Assembly (NCBI RefSeq): GCF_010093595.1
Contig: NW_022985437.1
Span: forward strand, 317,484-381,483
Length of the DNA stretch: 64,000 nt
DNA from: Mytilinidion resinicola
Lineage: Eukaryota > Ascomycota > Dothideomycetes > Mytilinidiales > Mytilinidiaceae
Reading direction: 5' to 3'
Shown: piece by piece, positions 1 to 11,677 of the stretch
How the letters are laid out: each line of letters begins with the position of its first letter
Position numbering within the stretch: position 1 is the stretch's first letter
Program-made: the position numbers and the translations under genes
Notes under the pieces: model-generated
The model's database searches: none
Seen by the model: the letters and a program-made list of their open reading frames with translations, nothing else
Told to the model about the DNA's origin: nothing

Positions 1-208
1 GCAAAGAGCTTAACGACATCACCATCATAAAACAGTCAAACAACAGTCAAGACTTTTCCAGAATGATTGCATTGGAAAATGTAGGTAGAAGTGGAAAGGG
101 CAATCTCTACTCGAGAGTCCCAGGGATATCAATCTCAGCCATCATCCACCGGCCCAAACCTCGTATCAAAACCATCCTCGGAAGGAACTCAGCCCGGAAC
201 TTCAACAT

Positions 209-801
209 CTATGCACTAGGATCCTGCTTCTGTAGATCCGTCTCAACACCCCTCTGCTTCGTCTTGCCCTCATCATGCTGCGCCTGATACCGCTCCTGCC
301 CCGTCTTGTCTCCCGTCAGGCCCGCACCAATGCCTCCCAGAGTTCCGCCTACTCTATCCTTGACACCCTGCCCAAGGTCCGAAAGCTGTCCCTGCGCCTC
401 CTGAGCCTTGCCCTCACGGTTCTGCTGGATGCCTTCCCTCTTCAAGCCCTCTGCGCCGATCAAGCCGCCAACCGCCTCCTTCGCAGAGCCGATGGTCTGG
501 TTCCATGAACCCTCAGTGCGGTCAGAAGAGTCCTTAGAGACGGCGCCAGACGAGCCGATGGTGAAGGGGCCGGCTTTGGCGGCGGTGTGGGAGAGATCAC
601 GTTCTGCGTCGGCGGTGGCTTGTTTGTCGGTGGCTTTTTGCTGTTATTGTGTTACTCAGGTTCTGGGGCTAGAGCGCGATGGGTAAGACGGACCTTGTCA
701 GCTCGGTTGCCGGTCAGAGAGCCAATAGCACTGTTGAAGGTGCTGGAGGCCGAGTCGACGTAGGACTGGAGGGTGGAGGTTTGGTCTTTGTCTGAAGACA
801 T
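209..801 (-). CDS. CsbD-like stress-response protein
   Basis: Two exons, 801-694 and 640-209, join across a 53-base GT-AG intron to give 179 residues. The start MSSDKDQTST is the only in-frame ATG after the TATA-like box. The first exon carries a segment with SAIGSLTGN. The second has GSWNQTIGSAKEAVGGLIG and then a Gln/Glu-rich helical stretch, which is the repeated hydrophilic pattern of fungal CsbD-like proteins (some annotated as mismatch/cruciform-binding Hmp1-like). It has no signal peptide or membrane segment, so it is probably soluble. Family members are abundant general stress proteins of unclear biochemistry. A perfect TGACGTCA site lies 173 bases upstream of the start, fitting control by an ATF/CREB-type stress bZIP, which is inference. 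Assignment is by composition and motif and is fairly secure. Confidence 0.8.
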
Positions 802-926
802 GGTGATTTGTGGTGTGGGTTGATGGTTGGAAGTGTGGATTGTAGTTGAAGTTCTTTGAAGTGCAGCTGTAAAAGTATCAAGATTGTAGTGTTGTGATGT
901 TGGGTTTCAATTGCGAGGTTGGGCAG

Positions 927-933
927 CTTTATA
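927..933 (-). promoter_or_regulatory. TATA-like box of the CsbD-like gene
   Basis: The minus strand reads TATAAAG about 126 bases upstream of the CsbD-like start codon. Position and strand suit a core promoter; no transcript data are visible. Confidence 0.45.
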
Positions 934-970
934 TCATAGCTGTTGTCGGTAGCTCCTTCACTCGCATGGC

Positions 971-984
971 CCATGACGTCATGG
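971..984. promoter_or_regulatory. CRE/ATF palindrome
   Basis: A perfect 14-base palindrome, CCATGACGTCATGG, centred on the consensus TGACGTCA (974-981). It lies just upstream of the TATA-like box of the CsbD-like gene. ATF/CREB bZIP factors such as fungal AtfA/Atf1 bind this core and drive stress and conidial genes. Binding here is inferred. Confidence 0.5.
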
Positions 985-1499
985 CCTTGACCTCTCTCAA
1001 AACGTCAGCGGGGCCTCTAGCGGCTTGGATCGAGAAAGTTCTGGCCGCATGGATACAGGCGCTTTTCGCCGCAGGGCCACTTTGGGGTTACGCGTCCTGT
1101 AGTTCGTCCTGCGTGGCTGACACCACGTGGGGCAAGCAATCGTATTCGCGATGAGTTGCACCACTATCCAACTTCTTGCGTGTTCAGGTGAGGCCATTAT
1201 CAGGATACAGAGTAGTTTGCATGTGGACTTGTTTGCTCCTCTGATTATAGAGTGTCTGTGATGTAATTCTCAGCGCTTTTGATGCCTTAAATATCGTGAC
1301 AGTAGCTCATAAGAAAAAGATATCGCCGCATGCCATTCATGACTTCAGAAGACAAGATTTGAGACGCCTTCCATGGCAACACAGTGCTTGAATGCAAGAA
1401 TATCCTCCATAACTAAATGAACGCCGTTTCAGCGTTGAGGATGAGCGTAGCCCATATGAACAAAGTAGTAGAATATGAACAAGAATCAAAGAGCGGAGT

Positions 1500-3012
1500 C
1501 TACCAATGGCAAATCCCACCTTCGCTATCGTCGACGGACCAAGTGCCAGCTAGTCCCACCATCTCAACCTCCCCGCTAGCATGCTCGCTCATCTTCGTGA
1601 GTCGTGCAACACCACCCATCGCATCAGCCGGTCCATTGTTGAGGAGCCGTCTCGCCCACGCATCGATAGCAGGCTCGCCAGTTTCGTCTCGTGCTTGCTT
1701 TAAAAATGGAATGAGCGCAGTGCCGCCCGTTCCTCGTAGCCTTGCGCCGCCGGCGCCTCCATGCGACATCGTAGCGAGGTTTGTCCTCTTCGGCGCAACG
1801 TGCGTGGGACTGATGGACCGGGAATGGGACCTCGACTCGCGAGACTTGACGATGATGTAGCGCGACACCATCTGAATATGTTTGTCACGCAGAGCTCGCA
1901 GCATGGCTAGGCAGGCGTCGAAGGCGACACATAGCGCCCGATTAGACCGGTGATTTTCGACATACTCTCGAATATTTGCGACGCTGGCTACGTGCTCGAG
2001 GAATCTCCGATGGGGGCCAGGCATGTACCTCCGCATCTCGTTGATGAAGTGGTGCGAAGGAGTTGGCATAGCACCTTCGGAATCGGAACCGCTGGTACGC
2101 TTCTCTCCCGTCGGACGATGCTCAATACCAAGGACGATGTCGAAGAACTGGATGACGGAGCTTTGAGCATTGCTTCCTCCACTGTATTGAACGTAATTTT
2201 CGTCTCCGGACCCGACGTCAAAAATGATACCATTAGGGAGGCCCGCGTCTGCCATGTTCTTGTATCCGGCGAGGAACGGTCGAATGCGGTTGTAGAAGAC
2301 GTGTGGATCGCAGTTGTCATACATCCTCGTCAACAGGGTTGCTAACTCATCAATCCTCTCCGCGAACACTCTCAAGCAGTCAACTACAGTCGTGCTATCA
2401 TTTCGCCTCGCAGCTGCGATAGCGTCCATCATTACGGGTATGATCGGGCCAGCCCGCGCCTCGATAGCCACCGAGACTAGATAGAACCATGACTCATCTA
2501 GCGATCCAGTAAAGGTTGAGATTGTTGCCAGGTTCTCCAGGACATCCACAGGTTCGGTAGGAAAGATAGGCTTCCAGTTCCACAAAGCTAGCCCCGCATA
2601 TGTGGCTACCGGGGGTAGTTCGAGATGTCGACACGTTTCAAGGAAAGGAACGGATATCGGCGGCGGTATCCTCTGCGGTTAGTCAGCGTTTTATTCAACC
2701 AAAAATGAGGGATGTCCATACGTCAGCTGGTGTATCTCCTCCCCATATGTAGGAATGTGTCAAGAACCCCAATATGACATATGCTCTTCGCCACTCTGCC
2801 TCGGTAACTAGGAAGTCCGTTGAAAGGACCGGGAGAATGTCGACTACCCCACGCAGTCTCTTAGAAAGAAGCAGGGCCTGGAGATTTCTCATGACAGTCT
2901 CCCATGGCGCGTAGTAGGTATCGGGCAGAAAATCAAGCGGTATTTCGTCGGGAAGAAAGCCATAACTAGGCGAAACGTCGTAGTCGCTGAGGACGGGTAG
3001 CGATGGGATCAT
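1500..3012 (-). CDS. indoleamine 2,3-dioxygenase, apparent frameshift
   Basis: Heme enzyme that opens the indole ring of tryptophan to N-formylkynurenine, the first step of kynurenine/NAD synthesis. Exon 1 (3012-2722, 97 residues) contains HSYIWGGDTPAD. A 48-base GT-AG intron (2721-2674) leads to exon 2, which reads RIPPPISVPFL and then meets TGA. One base later in phase, the frame continues with ETCRHLELPPVATYAG and the whole remaining enzyme down to 1500. The C-terminal part keeps the segment around KHIQMVSRYI, which should hold the proximal heme histidine. Without the extra T near 2640 the protein would be about 488 residues, normal for fungal members. I found no alternative GT-AG pair that restores the frame. 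Either a sequence error or a real one-base insertion explains it. Family assignment is secure; functionality is not. Confidence 0.8.
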
Positions 3013-4555
3013 GGCGTCAACTCGGCAGTGCGAGTCGCACCTGACTGCGCGTGAAGACGCGGTTCTTTTTTTTTTTTTTTTGGGAAATAATAGATTGGGA
3101 ACTTGGACGTAACAATTGCGCAGAGACGGTGCTGGCAATGTCGTTAGGCCGTCGCAAATATTCCGGAAAGTGGAGAGTGATTGCTCGAGAGAAGGAAGCA
3201 AGTAAAATGTAGAAGTTTTGGAGTAGGTCGCGTGATAGGTAATCACTTCCGGAACAAAGGCGTCAGACGTTAGAATCCTGCGGAAAGAACAGCGTTCGGG
3301 TGGGCGCCAGAGCAGAAAGCTGGCAGCAAAAGGAACGAATAGACGGCGAGGTGGGCAGGGTATATAGAGTAGTGGACAGGTGTGTAGAGAGTAGCGGGGT
3401 GCAGTAAAAACTACGTTGGGGATAGTGGGGCGAAAGTAGGTAAGCTACCTAGGTAGACGAGGCGTCGAGATGCGTCGGCGGAAAAAAGGAAAACGTCTAA
3501 GAGCGCCGTCAGAAGGCCGGACAAGAAGAGCAGGTAGTTAAGGCTCCGGACCACCAGCACAGTCAGGCTGAGAAATATGATGCGTGCTGCTGCTGAGGAA
3601 TCAAGGGGAAAAATCCGCGGCCGTGAGGAATCACAGGACCACCTCCGCGCGCCTCCGGATGAATGGATTACTCTATGGCATGAGGCCATCGATCGAAGCG
3701 ACTAGGAGAGCTAGGGCGAAGCTGGCCGTGTCCCCCACATGCTCTCTGCTCGGGCGCCGGGGCCGGAGGGTATGGGTGGAAGGACGCGAACAATCTTTGT
3801 GCCAGGCACGAGGACCCTGACGCCGCGCCTCAAGGCCTTTGGTCTATTCGGCCCAGCGCGGGGTTGAACGGCCAGGCTCCCGGGGCTCGCCAAGGACGGG
3901 AGGATGAAGCTGGAGGGGCATGGTGGTGTGTGGGGAGAGAAGAATGCCCGGCCCGGGGTGAAGTCTTACAGGCATGCCGATCACGTTTAGCGCCATGCAG
4001 CTGCACAATGCTTTGCATGAACTGCACGATACTCCCCCGTTGTGCCTGTCGTGCAGCCTCACGCTTCATCGGTCGCACGGATGGACTAGCTAAGGCTTGA
4101 AGGGCACAGAATTGCTCCGAGTGCCTGATAAGTACGGCACTTTCTATTCGCATATCCCCACTCCAACACTGCTCTAGTTCTGCTAAACCGCAGCATCGTG
4201 AGTGCTGCGACCACATCTCCCATCTGCATGGCCCAGCATACGCAGAAAACAAACGCCAAAGCCGCCGGCAATGTCCGGTGGTCATGCCCGAGATGCTCGT
4301 GCCCCATGCCGCAATCCAAAGACCGCAGAGCAAAAGCAACGGACCCTTCCCACCGGCAGACAAGGCATACAACCCACAGACCGCGCTGTGCAACAACACC
4401 AGGAGGGTATAAGAGTGCCGTTGATAATGAGAATGGAAAACCCCCGAGTATGCATTACTAAGACTATCATAACGTCGCGCCCAAATCGAACCACCATATG
4501 ACTACATCCGCCTCTTTTTGTATGTACGACTGTACACGTTCATCGCGTAAAGGGA
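3013..4555. other. intergenic, no gene seen
   Basis: About 1.5 kb between the dioxygenase start and the 3' end of the kinase gene. It contains a 17-base T run near 3066-3082 and only short overlapping frames with biased composition. None has a family signature or plausible splice structure. Confidence 0.5.
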
Positions 4556-7500
4556 TCACCGAGACTTCTGTTTTGATGTTAGCACAGAACGTTTTCTCGG
4601 AGGTTTTGCCTTAACTTACCAGACTGGCGATTGCCGCTGCCGAAGCCAGATCGGGTTTCCCGGACGCACTCCTTTGAGTCACTCGAGGAAGACTGCTAGA
4701 TGCGTTCAGAGGGGCCCCGTTAGCAGCCCGCTTCACTCCTGCGCCCACCTGAACCCCTTGTACGGTAGAGTGTCGCCTGGGTGGGCCCTTGACTGGCGAG
4801 CTGCTCGACGCGTCTCGAGTGGCTGGCACCGCCATTCCGTTCTTGAAGCTGGTTGCTGGTGGCTCGGGAAGAGGTCGGGTGCGCTGCGGAGTCTGCACAG
4901 TATTGTAGCGTTTTACAGGTGACCCGACGGCAGATACACCGTTGGTAGGCGCCCGCGGACGAACCAACCGTTTTGTGCCTGTCACAAATTCGTGCAGCAT
5001 CGCTTCGTCAGGTTTCATCCGCCTGTCTGGATCCCATCGGAGGCAGCGGGAGATGAAGTCAAGGAAGGCTTCGTCGTCGCACTTGAGCGCCTGTTGCAGA
5101 GTCTTGGAGCTTGGCCGGCGTCGGCGGCCTTTAGCTGACACTGTTACTCGAGGCTTTCCAAGCGAGTCGAAGAACAGCTTCTTACGGCTGCTCTTCTCGA
5201 TCAGGTGCTTCTCGGGTGGACCGAAGATCTCCATGATGCAAGCTAGCTGCTCCTGTTCGTTCTCTCCGGGGAAGATCGGGTATCCAGTCAGAAGCTCGGC
5301 TAGAATGCATCCCAAACTCCACATATCAATCGGCATTCCGTAGCTCATGCCAAGAATGACCTCAGGAGACCGGTAAAATCGTGACTGGATGTAGGTGTAG
5401 ACCTTTTCATTCTCAAAACAGCTGGAGCCAAAATCAATGACCTTGATTTCCGAGTGAAGAGGATGCGCGAGGAGGATGTTCTCTGGTTTCAGATCACAGT
5501 GGATCACGCGGTGGCTCTTCAAGAGCACCAGGGAACTCAGCATCTGCTTGCTGAAGCGTCGGATGAGCCTCAATGAGAAGCCCTTGAAGTCATGGGCTTT
5601 GATGAATTCGTAGAGATTCATGCCAAGTAGTTCGGTGGATATGCAAAGATGGCCTCGGAAGTAAAAGCTTTGTGTAAAGTTAATCATACTGTGCTTATTG
5701 TCGGGGTCCTGTTGAATTGTTAGTGCTTCTCTGACAAGACCGGAATGACACCGCTTACCCATTCGCGCAGCTTTTGCAAGATGTTGACTTCGACCAAAGC
5801 TTGCTGGTGAAACCTCTTCTTGTTGCGAATGATCTTAATCGCTACCAGAAGACCTGTCTTGTGATCCACGCACCGAACAACCTGTCCAAAGCTTCCTTTA
5901 CCTAGAAGATCCACGACTTCGTACCGGTAGGCGAGATGATCCCCAAGCACAATATTGTAGTCTCCTCGATCGTCGTCGTAGCCGAAGTTGGCTGATTGTG
6001 CGTTGAGGTCTCCAACGTGTTTCTTAGCATTTTTCGTGCCACAAAAATAAATCTCTTTATAGTCTATGATCTCGCCTCGCTCGAAGATGTTCAGATTGAC
6101 CATCTGAAGAGCTTGAGCAGGGCTGACACGCTCTTGTGGTTTTGCTCGCTTGCGGAGATCGTCCACATCCCGTGCTGCAGCCTCGAAGTCTTTCCGTTTG
6201 GTTGCAAGCTTTCGCATCTCTTCGTCGGCGGCTAGATCCTCTCGGTCAACATTCGGGTCTTGCTGGCGAGTTTTAACAGAGGTCTGAGAATTCTTGGAGC
6301 CACCTAGCATCCTTTGCATCGGAGATAGAATCGAAGAAGCTGATTTTGGGTTTGGCCCACTGGCCGAAAGATTGGAGTATGCCGGGGGCGCTTGGTTACT
6401 GGTGGTTCGGTTGGGTTTGTGTCCCTGTGACCTGTCAAGTTCGGTGTCGCTCATGACGGCCGTTGCAGAAGGCTGGCGCCTCCTCACCTCCAGTGACGGC
6501 TTGGATCTATGAGACGGGCTAGGACTTGGAAGCGGCCCACTCCAAGTAGCAGACGCAGGCAGCTTGGGCGGAGGCATGCCATTGTGACTCGGCGGTTGAG
6601 GCCCTTGCTCATCTCCTTTATGTAGTGCAACGTGCGGTTGTGAGGCATGGGATGCATGAGATGCCTTCGACGAACTTCTCCTCCAGCCACCCAGGCTAAG
6701 CTTCCGCCTCAAAGATGATCCAGATGAGGGTGTTTCTGGCTCGGTTGACGTTGATGTATGTTGAGATGAGTTATCTTTCTTAGTGAGCAGACGTGGGCCG
6801 GCTAACTTCGTCACTGGCATCTCAGTGTCGGTATCACTCAGTTTGTATTCTCCACTAGGTCTTGATCTCAAGTTTCCAAAGTCGCCGCTGCTCTTTGGTA
6901 GAGATGCAGATGCGAATGGTGTAGTAATTTGCCGGCTATTGTTGGTAGGTATTGGCATCGCTGAAGAACCATTAGGTTGATACGGCGGCGGATCAGATCT
7001 CAAGTTATATGCCGAACTACTACTCCGCAATTGGCCATGAAAAGAGTAGTGATCATCTGCGTTGTTGCTCTTGGAAAAGAATGTCGCCTTTGATGCTGTC
7101 ATTGGTGTGCTCGGCGTCTTTGTGATGTTTCGTTTTGGCGGAGGCGTTGCCCGTCGATGATCCACTTCCGCAGATGGGGCTGGCATGGACGAAATCTTGT
7201 TGTTGAACGGCGTGCCTAACGGAAGAAGGTTCAGAGGAGGAAGTCGGATCGGTTGTAGGTTTTTCCGAGCAGCAATTTGCATCGAGGGAGTCTTGTCGGC
7301 ATCCGACCCAGTAGAACCCACGGTCAGACCTCGTCTATGCCTGATGCTGCTGTGCGTCTTCTGTAGACCAGGTCTTGATTGCTTCGAGGCCGTAGTTTCA
7401 AAAGTGGCCACTTCCTCAACAGCGTCATGATGATAGGGAGCTGACATCTCAGGTTCATCGCCTGGTGGTACGGGGGCCCTCAACAACGAGAAGTTACTAT

Positions 7501-9332
7501 TATCAGGGTCCTTCGGTGATTCGTATGCCTTGGGAATTGCAGGAACAGGTGGGACTTCTTCCTCCGAGGCACCTGCAGAGCTGTGCACATTCCGTGGTTT
7601 CGGAGTTGGTAATCGAGACGAAGATAGGATGTGGCTTGTTCGAAGTTGGAGTCCATTAGCAGGACGTGAAGAATTGGCGCTTGAGGTTGATGACAGGGAT
7701 AACCCTGATCCGAAGGACTTGCGATTACTGTTGTTATTGTGATCAGGAGTAGCCCGTGCCGAAGAGGGTGTGGAGCTTTTCCTGAAAGGTGCTGCAGGAG
7801 AATGAGACGTAGATCTGCTATCTACCATAAAGTCTGGTTGAGGCGTAGGAGGCGTGTGGGGCATCCCTGGTACACCTGGCATCATGGACATACGTTTCAG
7901 TCTCCGAGCGTCGGTGGGGCTTATTGTTCGTGCACCAAGGCCGCCCACATGATGGGCAGTAGATTGTCTCTTGCTCGATGAAGATGAAGGCGTCTGGCCA
8001 CCATTCCTTTGCCTAGGGGACCTGCCTGGTGAGTTTGCATCCCCAATTATAGAATTACGGCCATGATCTGGTGTAAGAGACTGGGTACTTAGATTCCCTG
8101 GGATTTGCGTGGATGGAGGCAACAGTGATTTTGCCTTCGAGGCCCGGGCAGTATTAGAGAGTCGTGGCAGCTCCGTACCTAGGCTTATGCTAGGTCCAAG
8201 AGTGCCACGACGATTTTTCCCGATTGATGGCGCGCGACCTAGTCCAGACTGGCTACTCTCAAACATCGGCCTTGACAGTTCCGTTCTGCTTTCGCGTGGT
8301 TCGCTGGCGAGGAACCCAGGGCCAACCGACTTCCTCGGAGGGCGGCCGGCGGGGTTGGCAGGTGCAGGTGCAGGTGCAGGGAACTGGCTTTGACGGCGAG
8401 ATCGAAGCGACAGCGGAGCACTTGGAGGTGGCATCGAATTGGAGTCGATAGTAGAGGTAGAGGTTTGGGATGTCTGCCGTCTGTTGCTCATCCTGCGGAT
8501 TAGAGATCCGCTTCTCGTCACACGACTTTCAGGGCCCCTTTCCACCGTGCCGGTTGTGTTATTATTCATTGACGCGTTCGCGAGGAGAACCCCTCCACCT
8601 CCCGGGGCGGGAAAGTCACTCAATTGCGGATCGTAGGAGATGCTGGCATGGAAGTCGTCGAAGTTGACAGAGGGGAGGAAGTCGTAGGAGCCGCTGCTGT
8701 CGGTGTAGTCTTTGGAGCCATCAGAGGGTTTGCCAAAGCTGAAGCGAGGGTTCGCGGTTCGTGAGGAATTGGCAAACGAGTTGTCGCTGGTCGAGGTAGG
8801 GAGGAAAGAGCGGGTCGATGAGGAGTTGGTGTTGGAAGGGGCACCTGCGTCGCTGATCACCCTGCACGGCCATTAGTTTTGTTTGTGGCATAGCTGTGAT
8901 AAGGCTGGTGGAGCAACTGGAAACAGACTCACCTCTTGGACTGCAGACCTAGGGGGCGAGGCCCTTGGGGTACCTGGTGTTCTCGAACAGACCGCCGGCG
9001 TGCGTTGAAGACGACCTTTGGTTCTGCACCCGCGAACGGTCGAGGCTGCGACGTCGAGCTGGGGACGGTCTGCTTCCGCTGGCTGCTCTCGTGCTGGCTG
9101 GCTGTTCTCTGAAACTTCCGCCGGACGTGTCCCTCTGCTATTTTTCAGACATCAGCTGCTTTGTTCTCGGTGCCATACATTGGCAAGTGTATTTGTGACA
9201 AGAGGTACTGCCTATGAACGGGGGATTCTTACCACCAGAACCGCTGGACTCTTCAGCAGTGTCCGTTCTAGGAACCGGGAGGGCAGAATCCATCGTGCGA
9301 AGCAGCCCTGAGCTGGTGAGCTGGGCCGTCAT
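4556..9332 (-). CDS. pom1: DYRK-family protein kinase, Pom1-like
   Basis: Dual-specificity tyrosine-regulated kinase of the Pom1 type, expected to control cell polarity and size. Five exons join in frame: 9332-9233, 9134-8933, 8861-5759, 5708-4620 and 4567-4556, giving 1501 residues. Residues 1 to about 1000 are low-complexity Ser/Pro-rich. A DYRK-homology box with NLNIFERGEIIDYKEIYFCG precedes the catalytic domain, which starts near residue 1079. It has glycine loop GKGSFGQVV, lysine motif VAIK, catalytic HCDLKPEN (about 1205-1212), DFGSS, and activation-loop YTYIQSRFYRSPE with the DYRK tyrosine. The last exon encodes only KSR and stop; reading through its intron would instead end at 4611. 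The start is uncertain because the frame stays open upstream to a strong acceptor at about 9528. Kinase class is very secure; the Pom1 orthology is likely. Confidence 0.88.
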
Positions 9333-11677
9333 CCTTTCCAGGGCTCTGTCTAGCTCAGGATTGCGGTGGGCCTGCCGACCGTGAGGATCGCCGAACAGGA
9401 GGTGCGAGGACGCGGTCAGGGGCGTCCCAGATGAGCCTTCTCCTATGCAATGCGGATCTCCAAGCTCGAGGCTTGGAGATTTGGCTACGAGTGCGATGGC
9501 ATGTCGTGGTCCAGGAGCGGAGGAAAGTCTGAAGGGGAGCGGAGGGGGTAGAGGGGGTCAACAAACGGGCAGGCCAGCGTCGACACGGAGGAGTCGAGGC
9601 AGAGTCTCAGCGTGGACACGGCCAGGAGAAGTTGAGGGTCCAGATGAGGTGCAGAGTGGTCGTCAAGCTATCGGAATAGGCGTGGAGAGGGCGCCCGCTA
9701 ATGTCTCTGGCCGCGACCCCGGGCAGATTTGCAGATTGGACCATGCGCTCAACAACTATTCGCCGCCATATCACAACAACAGGCTCCCCGGGAAACGCTC
9801 ACGGCCCACGCGTCCAGCGTGACGAGCATCGCGACGCCTGGTCGGGCACGAGGACTACACGAAACACTATCTGGAGCGCACTGACAGCTGCGGTTCACTG
9901 GCACTGTGCTACATGTCCCGGGCGCGCATGCACGGCCTGAACGGGGTCTGTACCACGGCAGATTCAAGACGCAGACGGGAGGCTTATGCCTTGTAAGTTC
10001 AGCAGAGCGTAGGCGCAAGCAAGAGGGCGTGCAATTGTTTAACGGTGGTATGATTGCATCCCCTAAACAATGTGCTAGGCTTATGTAGACGCCGCATTTA
10101 GCCAAAGTAGAGGCGAGTTGCGTGGCCGGCACTTGACTCCAGCTGCAGAGAAAACGTTTGCGGAATAAATCTACATGGGTACCTAGTTACGTATTCGCCC
10201 TTGCAAATCCGATTGGACTGTTGATGGCTGCAGGAACGTGCCGATCGACATTCCGTCTCGCACATTCACCCTTCACAATCAAACCTCCGATCAACAAGAA
10301 TATCGTCATGACCAGCCATAGAGATAGTGGATTATCCGCCGACTCGCGCATTTCGTCTCCCTCTCACAGATGGCTTCAGAGATACGGATAATTGATTCGC
10401 ACTCAAACACGGGCCATGTAGAACAGTAGACTTATCAGCAGCAGCCTGATGATAGGGTTCTGGGGCTTCTTGAAGGACGGTAATAGCACTCTTCAGCTTC
10501 CGATCATTGTCGACGACATAAAAGGGACGGCCCGCAGAATTCATGTCCGGCATGGCGAAATAGAAGGCTGGGGACGACTAATGGTATTGCAGTAGGTCTC
10601 GCTGATGGTTCTGAGAAAGCCGTCAGGAGGTCCCAGCTAATTGCTTTGTGTTGATGTCGTGGTTTACATTGTCGGGAACTGTATCAATCAGGTCTCTGAT
10701 TGGTATGTCCTCTCAACCTCCTCGCCCTCGTCCGTATCATGAATCTCAATTCTCAGAATGCAATTGCGGAGCATGTGGCTGGCACCGCGCTTCGGTTTCT
10801 CTAGTGACTCAAGTTTTACCGGCGGCTTCCTTGTCAGCGTGTGCCTTTAGCTATGTGGCATTCTTCGCAAGCCAGGCGCATAACGCATCCTCACGCCAGT
10901 AGCCAGGAACTGTTGCCTAGAATATAACTTATTAATATGCCGTCCCTTAAAGACGCATATTCCTGTCTGCACGTTACCTTATTGAACACTTTAGGGCAGT
11001 TGGCACGGATAGCTCTAATAATGTGCCAAGTTGCCGCTCTTGTCGGGTATAGCGCCCAAGGATGTTTATAGTACGGGTGCAGGATTAATCGCACCGAGGG
11101 CGCTCTTCATATTATCATCGATTATTTGAAGTTGAAACATGGTCATATTGTATCTACGGTAGAAACCCTTCTTCGGCCAACTGGTCCTTATACGGGTGTA
11201 GAACTCTTGGTCTGCAGGAAGCTTACCACCACACTCAATGGCGAAGGCGGGATTGCTAGCGTAATTTATTTCCTCTTGAGGATTGAGTTAGTTGTCGGGT
11301 TAGTGGGGATAGCGTAGCAAAGCATGCATATACGTAGAAGCTGGACAGAAGACCCTTGAATGTGAATGTGGTTCATTTCTTGGTGCTGTTGGAGGTTAGT
11401 CTTTGGTGTCGGGAAGCCGCCTAAATGTGCCTTAGAGGCCACCTAGGGCCTGGAGACATTAAGTTCTCAAAGTGCACAGAGCTGTGTTTGTGTGTGGTGG
11501 AGCTGAGCTGCGGTGAAACGTGAAGTTGATAAAGTGCTTCAATACAATATAGTGGCCCGTGCACTCCGCGTCCCGTCTTCACGTGCTGTACTCTAAGCTG
11601 CATATTCCCTACCCTACCCTACCTAGTAGCACTCAATATCAACACCGCCAGCGACATTCCACACTCTCCTGTCCATC
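9333..11677. other. gene-poor stretch with coding remnants
   Basis: About 2.3 kb. The part 9333-9528 may still encode the kinase N-terminus. From about 10330 to 11100 the minus strand shows short fragments of coding character separated by stops and frame changes. The rest shows no supportable gene. Confidence 0.4.
10330..11100 (-). pseudogene. degenerate coding remnant, unidentified
   Basis: The minus strand carries fragments that look protein-like, such as LILHPYYKHPWALYPTRAAT (about 11090), GYWREDALCAWLAKNAT (about 10900) and FYVVDNDRKLKSAITVLQ (about 10510). They sit in different frames and are broken by TAG and TGA codons. This is what an old, inactivated gene or transposon fragment looks like. 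I do not recognise the family, and chance composition cannot be ruled out. Confidence 0.25.

Larger units (their letters stand above)
802..1499. other. intergenic, promoter of CsbD-like gene
   Basis: This stretch holds the TATA-like and CRE-like sites of the CsbD-like gene and the 3' flank of the dioxygenase gene. No further gene is supported. Confidence 0.5.

Noticed and set aside
9460..9484. Perfect 10-base hairpin (ATCTCCAAGC with 5-base loop) considered as terminator or RNA element
   Set aside because: It lies in the probable coding extension of the Pom1-like kinase and is short enough to be chance.
11608..11625. CCCTA repeats resembling telomeric sequence
   Set aside because: Only about three copies, and the unit lacks one A compared with CCCTAA; not an interstitial telomere.
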